Assembly (NCBI GenBank): GCA_008711295.1 | Contig: VUYV01000004.1 | Location: 4,313,129-4,377,128 of the forward strand | Length of the DNA stretch: 64,000 bases | Origin: Anarhynchus alexandrinus | Taxonomy: Eukaryota; Chordata; Aves; Charadriiformes; Charadriidae | Direction: 5' to 3' | Shown here: positions 10,261-22,289 of the stretch, piece by piece | Layout: each line of letters starts with the position of its first letter | Position numbering within the stretch: position 1 is the stretch's first letter | Position numbers and translations under genes: made by a program | The notes under the pieces: model-generated | Told to the model about the DNA's origin: nothing | The model's database searches: none | The model's input: the letters and a program-made list of their open reading frames with translations, nothing else

Positions 10261-12980
10261 CGTTCCTTGTGTTCGCACCAGCTCTCCAGCCGCAGGAGGA
10301 TGAGCTGGCGGAAGATGCTATTTTCAGACCTCTAGCCCAGGATTTGGCCCAGTCCTGGGGGTTCTCAGAAAAGGCTGAGTTCTGCACAGTCCCTATGTGG
10401 GGGCTGCGGTGCTGCCGTCAGCTCGGGGCTGGGACGTTCCCTGGTGTCCTCTGCAGTGAGACCTGCCGGGCTCTGGCGCCCTGCGCTCAGCGTAGGGTTG
10501 CTCCCATGCTGATGAGCCTCCAGGAGCGAGGCCAGACCCACAGCCATGGCCAGACTGGGCACGCTGGGGGGTGTTTTCAGTGGGGCATCGGTGGGATGCT
10601 GCATGGGAGGTGAGGAGCCGAGTACTGCCGTGATGTGCCTGCCACCCCTCACTGTGTGGGGTCCATGAGCTTTTCTGAAACTGTCTGCCCCACGGCAGGA
10701 GTTCTCTCTGCAATGTCTGAAGCACGGCCCTTGCAGGACAGACCCTCACTGGGCACTCGATGTGCTCTGGCTGGATTTGGGCTGCTTACGGAGCCAAGAA
10801 GCCTGAATTTACTGTCCAGGCTCCTCCAGCATCCTGGAAGCCTTCAGGTCCTCTCCAGCCACCTCCTCCCCAAGAACAGGGACTGGCTGCAGTGTCTGGC
10901 TCTTAGGATGGGCAGGTGGGTGTCCTGGGGAAAGGGAAGCGGGGTGCATATCCATGCAGTGAAAGCTCCGGATGCTTGCCAAAGGACACTCACAAGTATT
11001 GACATTTAACTCCCTCCCTGCACTGCGGACAGGGAAATGCTGCCCCATCACGCCGGAGCTGTACGAGGCTGACATTTCCAAGAGCCCTGGACACCTCTTG
11101 CTCAAATTATCGTGTTATCCCTGGCCGTGAACCCTGTGCTGAGCACTCGCAGCGTGCGTCCTGCGGGAAACCCCACACTTTGCATTAGCATCACTGCATC
11201 TGCGTACGGGAAAGACGCGCAGAGCCCGTGCTCAGCGGGCAGGAGAGCGGGGACAGCCCAGCCGGGGTGGCCTCTTCCCACGGCCACCGCACCAGCAGCT
11301 TCTCGCGGTCCTGCCAGCGCTGGTGGCCAGATCCCAGCCCTGCCAGCAGCCTGAGCATGCTGAGGACAGCGATGGGAAGAATAGTTATTCATGTCTTTTC
11401 TAGCAGAACCGCACCAAAATTGGCACACACCCTTCAAGGGTGATTTCCACGGGTGTGTTTAACCTACACATCACACAAGCGACGGGCACCAACAACGCGA
11501 CCACAGTGCAGGTGGGAGGCAGGAGCTCCCCTGTGACTTTCAGCAGTAACTGAGCAGTTTTGAGGCAATCACAGCAGCCTGGTCCTGGCGCAGGCCGTGC
11601 ACGTTTGCACACACGTAACCCCCGTGGGAGCAGCGGGACCCCGGGAGGGGACGGGGACGCACACGGGTGGCAGCAGGCCCAGGGCACAAAGCTTTCTGCA
11701 CCAATTTTCCTATCGCTTTTTCAAGTGCTCCAAGTTTAAACAAAGTTTCTCTGGGATTTCTCCTGGAACTCCACTGTTTCTCCACCGCCACAGCACGGTT
11801 TCCAGTCCTTTCATGTGCAGGAGGCCCCGGGGCAGTTTGTTTTACTGAGCAGATTTCTCACCTTATCATTTACTCCTGTGATTCTTTTTCCTTAGCTCGT
11901 CTTATGCATTTCAGCTCAAAACACAAGATTTAACTAAACCCGTCAGCGCCAGGTTCCGACCCAGCAGGTTCACCCCAGGCCGGGACTCTCACTGGGGGCC
12001 GTTTCTCCGGGAAGGAGCCGGCCCCAGCCCTGCACAGGCTGCAAAACCAGGGCTGAGCTGTCCCAGGGGGCGATTCCTGCCTTCCAGCGGTGCAGGGCAT
12101 GATGTGGTGGATGAAATCATCTTTGCCTTTGGGATATCTGACTTCTTTTCACAGCCACCTCTGCCACTGGCTGCTCTGCACCTGATGGATGGGACCACAT
12201 CAAGGCTGTTGGCCCCAGCTGCTGACCCCTCCAGCCTGCTCCTGCTTCTGAGCTGTCTCTTTCCTCTCCTAGGACGGAAAGCCAAACTGTTAAAGCAGAG
12301 CTATAAAGCTTGACTCAACCCTCTTATTTATTCAGAAAAAAATAATTTATTGAAATATGAATGTGCCCAACATCTCAGAGTTTGCTTGCTCCTGTCCCAC
12401 CTGCGCCGGTGGAGCTGCTACTGCCCGGAGCGTGCTGAAGCTCCCCGGCAGCACTGGCCCCACCTCCAGCAGGACCTTCCCCATGGAAGCCCACCAGCAT
12501 GCTGGCATTTTGCTCTCCAGCCCCAGTCCCAGCAGGTCACCAACACAGAGCTGTGGTTGAATTTCTCCATCCATAAACCACGGCGACCACCCTTGATCCT
12601 CCCATCTGCTGCAGAGTCCTGATCTCTATGCAGGGAGGACATGTCCCAGGAAGGATCAGGTTTTAGCCCCATGTGTGCAAGCTTAGCTACTAATTATGAG
12701 GCCAGCAGGAGCCTTGCTCATATTTTTAAACAAAAAAGTCACACATTTTTGGTAGAAAATTCCAAATAGTTTAAAAACTTCTTCTTTTTTCCTTTTTTTT
12801 TTTTTTTTAATAAACAGCTCAAGGCATGTTAAAAAGCAGAAGGAAAGAAATCAATGCCCTTTTGCATCTATATAAAGTCTTCAGCAGTTTTGTTTAAGTG
12901 CAGCATCAGTCTCCTGACACTCTGCAGGTGAGGGCCTGTGGTGAGATTTTTCTTAAGCCACATCTGCGGGTTTGCATAGC
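10261..12980. other. Non-coding sequence, GC-rich then AT-rich
   Basis: About 10,260-12,300 is GC-rich with many overlapping open frames on both strands and no recognisable product. About 12,310-12,360 and 12,690-12,900 are AT-rich. A 16-T run lies at 12,793-12,808. No RNA gene or repeat family is recognised. Confidence 0.4.
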
Positions 12981-13014
12981 TGAGGGATGCAGATTTGTGA
13001 GGGATGCAGATTAC
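12981..13014. repeat. 17-bp direct duplication
   Basis: TGAGGGATGCAGATTTG (12,981-12,997) is followed directly by TGAGGGATGCAGATTAC (12,998-13,014). The copies differ only in the last two bases, indicating a fairly recent local duplication. Confidence 0.8.
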
Positions 13015-13371
13015 AATAAGGGAAAATGTCTGATTGCTGCATATGGAAGGGCTGGGGCTGGGAGGCAGCTCAGGGAGAGCAATGGGGCTCAGCTGCTCCG
13101 GGGCAGAGGGAAAAGCCCCTGAGATTTCGCAGTAAATGGCTCACAGCAGGTGGGGTGGCCCATGCTCCTGCACCACCTCTACCTGGGCTGGCTGGATCCT
13201 GCACGGCAGGAGAGGGGAAGCATGGAAGCAAGCACGGCCTGGCGGAGTGGGAGAGCGTGCCGGAGGGGAAATGGCACAGGTAAAACTCAACGTGTGTATT
13301 GTATAATTTCTATACGTGTATTAAGTGTGAGGGGAGGGGTGAGAGTGAGACAGGAAAGGGGAGAAGTGATC

Positions 13372-13448
13372 TGGAGGGCAGTCAGTAAGGGACCAGAAAG
13401 TNGAGCACTCACTTTGTATGGAGGGCAGTCAGTAAGGGACCAGAAAGT
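13372..13448. repeat. 30-bp direct repeat with 47-bp period, ambiguous base beside it
   Basis: The 30 bases at 13,372-13,401 recur identically at 13,419-13,448 (both begin TGGAGGGCAGTCAGTAAGGG). An N at 13,402 immediately follows the first copy. The exact identity and adjacent unresolved base suggest either a very recent tandem duplication or an assembly error, such as a copy-number polymorphism collapsed by the consensus. Confidence 0.85.
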
Positions 13449-15370
13449 GCAGTGGTTCTGCTTTTTCAGGGTGGAATTTTTGTTTTTCTAGAAGTGTGGT
13501 GTCTTCCCTTAAAGAAAACACTGATTGTCTTAAAATTTTTGCGAAAGAGGTTCTTCAAGCGTCTTTCATACAAACGAAAACCTTTAATAACTGGTTTCTT
13601 AGCACATCAGGTATTTTGTTTTCTGTAAACTCCACGCTGGGTTTCAGTAATGTGTTTCTTGTATTTGTTGCCAGTCTGTTCTTTCGGGGCTTTGGTCGCT
13701 GGCTGCTGTAGGGGTGAGAGACCTGACTGCTGCTCCCTCCCTTGGGCGCTCCGGAGTAGTGGAGTCTCTTCCCCCTCCTTGTGCTTCAAACAAGATGGAT
13801 TTTGATTGTGCCCTGGGCATAAATGTGCCCTGGGCTGGGCACCGAGACCGCGGCTCTGCCCAGGCAAGGGGCTGCCTGTGAGCTGGATGCAAAGAAGTTG
13901 TAGAAACCCACAGGTTTCACCACCACCTCCTTGTTCAGTTCTGACAAACCAGAAAAATCCTATCAGGGCGGCTTTTCTTCTGCCGCTGGGTGCCTGGGGT
14001 CCCGCTGCCGTGGGGTCACCCTGGGCTGTGTAACACGTTTCCTCCCTTAAACCGCTCCAGAGCAGCCAGTGCCATGTCCCATTTACTTACCAGCCTGGAG
14101 TAATTGCTGTTTCTGTGAGTGCCTTAGGGTGGCAAAGCTCTGGCAGGCTGCTGGGAGGTCTGGGGCTGGGCTGAGTGCTGCGGGCTCCCGGAGAGCCGGG
14201 CTGGAAGCTGTGGAGCAAGCGGGGAAGGCTCTTTGGGCTATTCCCCATGTGGAGCCAAACAAGGGCTGAGTGAGGCTTTTGCCATGTTTGTGTGCAATTT
14301 ATGTACATAAATCTTCTATAAAGCAGTGGGTCTGTTTTCCTCCTCTGTTACTGGTGTCGATAAAAAGAGAGTTCTCTCTGCTGCTTTTGAAAGAATTTCC
14401 AGCTCTTACACAATGGCAAAATTTTTCTGTCCCCTTGATTGCAGCTGTGAAGGTGATGGGGGCTGTGAGGAAAAGGAAAAGCCTGGTGGGGGGTGAAAAG
14501 AGGGGAAAACCCAACAGCAGTAGCAGTGAAGAAGCGCTGCAGCTATCGGTGCGTAGCAGGACCTTGGCAGGGCTGAGAGCCCGGGGACGGGGGATGCTCT
14601 GCGCCCCTGGCTGGGCAGCTCTGGCCATGGTGGGGATGAGGAGGCTGGTGGGACCCTGACATATCCCGAAGCAGCTTTCTGGGTGAGGCAGTGGAAAGTG
14701 CTGTAAATCTGTGGCATTGTAAATCTGCGAGCAAGGAGCTGCTCTGTGGCTCCCGACTCTCCTGAAGCGCACGCGGCTGACTTGGAGCATCACTTGCTGA
14801 GTTTAGACACTGCCAGGCTCGCAACAGGCTCTGCGGCAAGCTGCTTTGGAGAGTCTCTCCTTTTTATGGCTTGCACAAGCGCTGGAGGTGTGTCTCCTGC
14901 TCCGGCTGGTCACCGCCGGGGAAGAGGCTCCGGTTTTCCTCTGGTGCCATCTCCCCCACGTGAACAGCCTCCACCTTGGGCATAGCCCACGGCCACGAGC
15001 AAAAGCCTTCTGCGCTCAGCCTCTCCTGCCGCTGCTCCTGCTTCTCCAGCAGTGTCTGCCCCTGCTGGCACTTGTTCCTCTGGGACACCGCCGCCTCCAG
15101 ATCCTGCCTCCATCCTTCCTTCCCATCCACGCGGATTTACTGGGGCCCAAGTATCCAGTGGTGGAGGTGACCTGGATTTGAGAGAGTTCGGGGGGGGACC
15201 AGAGTTCCTGAAACTGCTGAGCATCTGACACAGCCTGGCACAACCGAAATGTGCTTTTCACTTGGGCTAAGCTTGGGGACAACTGGTGCGGGGGCATCTG
15301 CCTGACTCCTCAATGTTTTATAAATGCTGCAGATATGCTCAGCTGGTCTTTTTACTTGGATTTCTTTTTT
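13449..15370. other. Non-coding sequence, nothing recognised
   Basis: Mixed composition, GC-rich after about 13,700. Open frames overlap on both strands (for example 14,270-14,793) and match no known family. No RNA gene or repeat is recognised before the LTR that begins at 15,376. Confidence 0.4.
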
Positions 15371-15904
15371 GTGGCTGTTGTGGATTAACACCAGCCAGCA
15401 TCTAGAACCATGCAACCACTTGCTCACTCCCCCTTCCCACCCCAGAAGGGCAGGGAGAAGAGGGAGAGAAGGAGGGGAAAGGATTGAAAAACTTTATGGG
15501 CTGAGATAAAGACAGCTTAATAGAACAATAAGGGAAAAGGAAAATAACAATAATAATGACAGTAAAAGAATATACAAGACAGGGGTCACTCTCACCGCCT
15601 GGTGAACTGGTTGCCCAGCCCGACCCGAGCAGTGATTGCAGATTCCCACCCCCCGGCCAACCCCCATTTATGTACTGAGTATGACATCAATGGTACGGAA
15701 TGTTCCATTGGCCATTCCCCTGTTCTGTCTATGATCCTTCTCAGCTTCTATGGGAAGCTGAAAATAGTCCTGTTGTACTATAAACATCACCTAGCAACAA
15801 CTAAAACAATATATATTATTGACATTCCTTTCATACCAAATCTGAAACACAGCAGCCGGTAGAAAGAAAGTTAACTCTATCCCAGCTGAAACCAGGACAG
15901 TGGC
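15371..15904 (-). mobile_element. Solo LTR of an avian endogenous retrovirus, with target-site duplication
   Basis: The element spans 15,376-15,899 (524 bp) and is flanked by the perfect 5-bp direct repeat GTGGC (15,371-15,375 and 15,900-15,904). Read on the minus strand it starts TGTCCTGGTTTCAGCTGGGA and ends in ACA, giving canonical TG...CA termini. From memory it closely matches an LTR family widespread in neoavian genomes. A TATA-like TACATAAAT lies on the minus strand at about 15,666-15,674, and the segment related to the polyadenylation and R/U5 part is at about 15,480-15,540. There is no internal gag, pol or env, so this is the product of recombination between two LTRs. A 5-bp duplication fits several avian ERV classes; I do not assign one. 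Confidence 0.88.
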
Positions 15905-18800
15905 ATAAATCTGTTACCTGAAGCCCCAGAGCTGCTCTCACCACCTTGTGCTTTGGTCCACACGATGTGTCTTCCTGCCTGGAAGCGGCTGGGAAGAGCA
16001 GCAGCCCCTCTCCGGTAGGGTGGTGGGCACCCACAGGGTCGTGTTTTCTGCCTGATGCTGCCAAAGGAGCCCACCCAGCTGGGTCTGTTGTGTGCGCCTT
16101 TCCCCTTGGTGTGAAGGTTTGAGAAGAGACAATTTCTTGCACTCGATGGGGATTTGGGGTTGGGACCAACACCAAGTAACCAGGCTGCCTCCGAGCAGAT
16201 CGGAGGCATGCAGGGAGCCGTTCCCTGTCCCCAAGGCACAGGAGCTGTAGGGTGGTGTCAGGGGCATCATCTGATGAATTTCAACCCTGTGGCATTTGGG
16301 AAGGCACAAAGCCTCCACTCAAAGTACCTGTGAGTGACCGGCTATAACCCAGCCCCACTTCCATCGCTGGGACGGGCTGTCCCTTCCCCTTCCTCCGTAA
16401 CACTGCCCATCCTGCCTTCTGCTCACCCCTTTGGTATGCGTTGGCTAAAGGCACGATATGAATGTTAGGGTGCAACGATGCCTCTGCTCACGGTTACTCA
16501 GTGTGGGCTCTTCCCAAGTGTTGTGCCCACTGCCCAGCTGGGAAGAAGTCTGCCGAGCAGAGCTCTGTGTGATAACTGCATTGCTCCCTGCACAGAGCAG
16601 CACTTCCCGTTAGATGCTCCTCTAAAGCACCCTCAGGGCTCCAGCAAGCCTCCTGCTTGTTATTTTGATACGCATTGGAAATATTCTTGCTTTCTAGTTG
16701 GCTGCAGTCAGTCATTTGAGTTTATGGCCTATTTGGGAAGGTGAATGCCTTCTCCCAGCTCTCCTCTTTAACCTCTCTTCGGTCTCTGCTGATGGCACAT
16801 TCAGCAGCTCTTTCCACTGCCCACAGGCAATTGCTGCTAAAATTATATATCTTTTACTACAACCTTTTGAAAGAAATCGTTCTGTTTTAACTGTTAAATC
16901 TTTGTGACTGTCCTTTAAGCATCAGAATGAAGGAAAAGTGTTTTGTTTTGGCAAAATATTTAAAGGGTGGGGGGGAACACACAAGAAATTATTGCAATTT
17001 CTCTGTTTATTGTGGACAGTGGGGTTGTTTTGGAGTCCTTTGCTAGTTCCTACAAATGAAACACTTTATCCATCAAATTCCCTGTTGATACAATGCTGTG
17101 CCTTTCTCCCTCTAAGCAACTCTTGCCTCTCTTGGCACCAAAGGGGTCTTTTCTACCCTTAAAGTCTTCGCAGCTGCCCCTGTGATGCTCTTCTCTTGAA
17201 GCAAATATCAGAGAAAAACAGACAGGCAGAACGTGGCTAAGTTTGCAAACAGTTGTATATGTTCTGAAGTATCTGTCCTTAGGCATGTCTCTGGAGCAGG
17301 AGGTGTGATAAATTTCAAATCAGACCTCTGCAGGCCTCTTATTTTCCAAATAGGGGTTGATTTTTTTTTGAAGGCTAAGGAAATACTTTCTTTTTTTTTT
17401 TAATAGGAAAAACTTGTCAGAGGGATACAATAGCTTTCCCACATCTTGTATCTTTGTGCAGAGCAAAGAATGTGAACTATAGATGTTGGGAGATCTGCTT
17501 ATTAAGTCAAGAATTCTTATCCTCCCACGGTACCTAAGATGTTCCTGATCCCACATGAAATACATAAAGTGCAACATCACAAGTGCTAGCAAGTACTGAT
17601 TTGCATTACTCTTACTCTGATTTCTGCTTCTTAGGTCTTTTCCTTCCTCTTTTCCCTCCTCCTTTCCCTAAGTTAAACACAGCATTGTCTAGACTTTTGG
17701 CTGGCAGTTTTGGTGAAGTAGGTGCCCTTTTGGAGACACCTGCGTCCCACGGGCCAGCAGACCTCATGGGAAGGGGCCTCTCAGGGGTAACCTTGGCTGA
17801 TTGCTGCTGTGTTGCTTATGTCAGGCTTCCTTCAGCAGCAATTTTTTCTCTTTCTTTTTTTTCTTTCTTCTTTCTACTTTTCTTCTGTTTCTGCTGCCAC
17901 CCATCTCTACCTGTCCCTTAACTCCAGCTACTCTTGGTGCAAGAGAGCCAAGAGGACTCCTGGCTGGTGACCTCTGCTGCCATGCAGGGCTCATCCCCAA
18001 CATCCTCTCCTGCCCCATTACCTGGGCATGTCCCTGCCCCGGTCCCGCTCCCACCAGCGCTGCGCCTGCTGCCCTCTGAGCGCCCTTCCAGGAGGGACGA
18101 GGCAAAGCCCTGGCGCGGCCGTTGTCTGAGTGGCTACAAAGCGCCGCTAATTGAGGGAGCCACAAATGCATGCAAACTCCTGTGCTGAACTAGCATTCTC
18201 GTGCAAATTAAATTACAAGTAGGAATAAGCCTAATTGTACCAGACAGCAATTAGTATGGCTTCACCATCAGGAGACAGCCAGCTCGCGCTGGGCAGGGGA
18301 AAGTTGTTTCTGTCCCCGGAGAGGGGACTGACGTGCCCTGAGAGCTCCCGGGGGATGGCTCTGGTGGGATGGGGGGTGTCCGGGACTGTGTGTGTTGCTC
18401 TGAGGCAGGAGGTGGGTATTTAAGGTGCTCTGATGCAGCACACCCGCCGCAGAGCCCCCCGCCCGTGTCCGTGCACACTCCTGACTGTTCCCCGACACGG
18501 GGCGCAGCTGAGCGGGGCACGGTCGGGCACTGGTGCTGACCAGGGCCAGGGTATTTCTTGGCGGTCGGTGGATCTGGGACCCCCAGACCTTTGTTGTAGC
18601 AGCCCGATTTCTTTCCACAGGCACGTTACCACGTTAGCTGAACATCCCGTGCTCTGTCCTGTATCTTCTGCAGGAAGCCCCTGAGAAACACGCTGCTGCT
18701 GTCAGACCCGGGTGACCGGGGGCTGCTGGTTGCACCCCACCCCACACAGCATCTCCAGGCCAAAGCTGCTTGCCCACCTTCTCCATCCTGCTCCCAAGCA
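15905..18800. other. Non-coding sequence, nothing recognised
   Basis: Alternating GC-rich (16,000-16,450, 17,930-18,560) and AT-rich (16,840-17,590) DNA. T-rich runs lie at 17,361-17,369, 17,391-17,401 and about 17,845-17,890. A POU octamer-like GATTTGCATTAC is near 17,600. No coding or RNA gene is recognised. Confidence 0.4.
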
Positions 18801-18804
18801 ATGT

Positions 18805-18850
18805 AGCTGCCCATTCTCAGGACAAAATGGGGATAACAATGAGCGGAGCT
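18805..18850 (+). repeat. Possible MIR-like SINE fragment
   Basis: CTCAGGACAAAATGGGGATA at 18,816-18,835 resembles the conserved MIR segment in which CTCAnnTGTAAAATGGGGATAA is typical. Only about 30 bases match, so this is a weak call based on remembered consensus. Confidence 0.3.
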
Positions 18851-20354
18851 GGACGGTATTGAGCCTCCTGTCCACTGACAGCTGTCCTCTGACGGTTCAG
18901 ATGCAATGAGCTCAGGTCGAAATCACTCAGCACTGAGGCTTTAGAAACCCCAAACTCAATTGACTGAGGATTTGCAAGAGCTAGACCCTAGTCTCCTCGT
19001 TCAAGCTTTAATAACGTAGGGAATTAGTGGTAAAGTATTGGATGATTTAAAAACAATAAAATATTTCACTAGTGAAGCTTAAAAAAAAAAAAGGCATTTG
19101 ATTGTGCTTTGATTAAGCACGGAGAGAGGCTGTATATAAAACATCCCTTTGGACATCTTGCCGCTATAACCACCACAATAAAAGTTTGGTTTATGTAACA
19201 GCTTGCAATCTATGTAATGCACTTTAGTCTGCAGTGTGGACATAGAGCTGAGCCGTGCTGTGATTGCCAGGAGCTGTGGTAATCTGTTATTCTGAGGACA
19301 CAAGGGGTAAATAAGAGCTTTTCTGTAAAGCAGGGAGACTTTTCAGTAAGACCTTTAATAGAGCAGCGAAATTTTTTTGCCTTATATACCTGGGCATCAT
19401 TGCAAACAGGAAGATTTACTGGTAGCTTCAAGCCAGAAGGTTCATGAGCAATTTATTTCCAAAGCACTGTGCTACTGCATATGCTTGTTCCTGGTAAAGG
19501 AAAACCATTCGGGGTTTTTTTCCCTTTTTTTTTCTTTTTTTTTTTTCCTCAGGTCTGATGCTGTTGTGTCTGCTGCTGCTGCAGCTTCTAATGCAGCATG
19601 ACATAACTAACTGCTTAGGATCTGGGGAGTAGAAAGGAGTCATTAAAGTTGAATCCTGAGAAATAATTAAGTTCCCAAAATTGCTCCACAAATTACGCTA
19701 CTGTTTATTTCACGTCTCTGACATACAGAGGCATAATCCTTCCAGTCTGAATGGGGCTTTTGTCCTTCACCCTTCATCAGTCCAGGGGAGAGTAGAGTAA
19801 GAGAAGAATGTTCCTCCTGGGTGGGTGCCTTGTGTTTCCAGTAGTGAAGCTCTTCCTCTTCCAACAGAAACCACTTAATTTGGCCTTGGTGGAAACTTTT
19901 CCACACACAGTAGCCCAAAAGCACACACAAAAAAAGAGTTTTGCCACCAGGAACAGGTTTCACAGTAAGCATTTGCCATATTTAACTGGCACTCTCCCTG
20001 AAGGCTTTGAGCAGGGAGGACTGACCAAGCGGCTTCAACTTTCCTTGGTTGTAGTTTTGCCGAGAAGGTCTAGAGGAGGCTGTGGAGGAAGAAGCCTTGC
20101 AAGTATTGATTTGTCTGGATTTGATGGGCTGGAATAGCTCTGCTTCAGAGATACAGGGTTTTCCCGTTAGGGCATTAACAGGGAAGCTGAGCAGCGCTGG
20201 CGGCTGTCCTCAGGTTGTGCTTAGCTCTGCTAAGGGCCCCGTTGGCTTTGTGGGCAGTGTATTTCCGAGATGAATTGTTTATAGCAAGAAAAAACCCTGC
20301 ACTTGCAATGCCGGCTCCAAAATATCCTTGGGTTTTGCTGACATTTCAAAACAG
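18851..20354. other. Non-coding sequence, AT-rich
   Basis: Mostly AT-rich. There is a 12-A run at about 19,081 and a T-rich tract at about 19,516-19,550 ending in a CCTCAG acceptor-like string without a matching donor downstream. No gene or repeat family is recognised. Confidence 0.4.
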
Positions 20355-20421
20355 GTTCCATAGTTGCCAGCTGGGCTTTATAACCAACTGGGCCAGGAAA
20401 AACTTCTGGACGTGCAATTTG
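20355..20421 (+). other. Candidate exon, 67 bp, unknown transcript
   Basis: The acceptor-like ACAG ends at 20,354 after a fairly T-rich stretch with a branch-point-like GCTGACAT. The donor GTAAGT at 20,422-20,427 is a perfect consensus. Only one frame is open (FHSCQLGFITNWARKNF...); the other two contain stops. The acceptor tract is interrupted by purines, so it is weaker than the one at 6,370. I recognise no protein. It may be a decoy splice pair. Confidence 0.15.
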
Positions 20422-22289
20422 GTAAGTGTTTGGCTTTGAATCCAAACGTGTGGCCCAAACACATCTTCCAGGTTCTTTGCTTAATGAAGAAAAAGTTGAA
20501 TTTTAATATTCAGGCTCCTAAATCCCATTATAAAGGGTAAGCAGCTGGGACTACATCTATATGAATGCAACAATGGCCATAGGCTAATGGTTGATTTTCC
20601 TCAGGTCTTGAACCGCACGGAGTTCTTAAAGGCAGGAAGATCCAGGTCAGATGAGGAGCAGAAGAAATAAAATATAAAACAAGATTAGGAAGACCCTCAG
20701 GAGACTGTTCTCCATCCTTCTGCACCAAAGTGGCCAGCCACGCCAGACCTGATCCTGAGAGCCTCTTGGTCTGATGGTGGGGATCCCACAGCCTTCCCAG
20801 GCAATGGGGTTAAATGCTTCACTATGCTCACAGCTTTCCATAATGCATGTCTTGAATCTTTTGTTTTAATCTCCTTTCCGCTTGTCCCACCCCTGTGAAC
20901 TGTTTCTTTCCTGCATCTTCTTGTTTGGTAATGTTTTCCCTTGAAAAGATGGGTATGGTCAGTCTTAGGTCCTTTCCCATAAAACTTCTGAATGGTTTTT
21001 GTTGCTCTCTGTTGAACACCACTCTCTGGAAGTGAGGTTCCTGGAACTAGAAGGTGAAGGACACCAGGATTTATCCAGAGTTCAAACCCAGGACTCTCAG
21101 CACCTTAAATAACTGCTGCCCTCCAAGAGAAGCAGCCAGGATGAGAGGAGAAGAGCGAGCTCAGTGGGGAGCAGGGAATAGCATTGCAGTCAAACCCCAT
21201 TTCTTAGGGACTTCAGAGGAGGGAAGGGGAAGGAACTGGCAGGAGGTATAAGAAGGGTTGGGCAGAAGAATTTTGGGGTAAACCAGGAAGAGGGACAGCA
21301 TAGAGAGCAGAGGAAGGACCCGAGACCTGATGCAGCGCGTGCTGTTTGCAGGCGGGGGGTCAGAGCCCAGCACAGGCTGAGGTCAGGGAACTGCTCGCCC
21401 GTGACTCCCTGATGGAGAGCGTTGCTTTAGAAGCTTTCCCGACCTTGCCAGCAAAATCCCCCAGAAGTCTGAGCCAGGTCCCTAGGAAGGTTGCCAATCA
21501 ACATGTCACATGTTGAAAGAAGATATACGGCCAGATTTAACTGATGAGATGTTCTGCCATTACTAAAGTGCCTATCTGCCTCTGTAGGGTGCGGTGTACG
21601 TGCGCACATAAGGGATTGCTGGCTTTTGATGTATGCCACATAATTCGCCGTATTCCTAACTGACAGAAAGCACAAACGTTTATTAAAGAATTATAAAAGC
21701 AGGTCAAAAGTTTCATGATTTTTCTAAGCCAAAGGACAGTCTGTTGTTTTTAAATAGTGTTAAAATTAGTAATTTTTCCACTGGAAAACTCCATCAAATA
21801 CTAGTTTGTAGCTTTTAATGTTGTTTTTTTTTGCTTTTTGTTATTTGTTGGGGTTTTTTTGAGTAAAGTGACTATGTTCTACTTCTCGTTAATTAACCTC
21901 TAGACTTCTCTTCATTGCTTAAACAAGACGGTGCATGAAAGGATGTTGATGTCATTAAAAAGCGATGGGAATGCTGCTAGTGAAGAGACAATTACACTTT
22001 AGTTTGCTTTAACGTGGCAGTCTGGCCCGTCCTTCTGCCTGGCTCGTTATTACAACATCTTGATTGAGGCTTTGCTGTACTGGGGAAGCTTGCAGCAAAG
22101 CTGAGCCTAGAGAACATGTGCCTCTTGTAAGGTTCTATAATTCATGGGTGTTAATGCCTTAAACACTGTTCTGTGGGAAGTGTACGATGCAGTGGGGAGG
22201 CAGAAGTGGCCGATGTTGTGCGATACGGTGTGCGCTTGCATCTGCTTGGTGGCAGTGTGGCTGTGAGCTGAGTAATTAGATGTTGTAGC
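20422..22289. other. Non-coding sequence, nothing recognised
   Basis: Mixed to AT-rich DNA. The 21,660-21,980 part is very AT-rich, with T runs at about 21,822-21,860. No exon, RNA gene or young repeat is evident. Confidence 0.4.
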
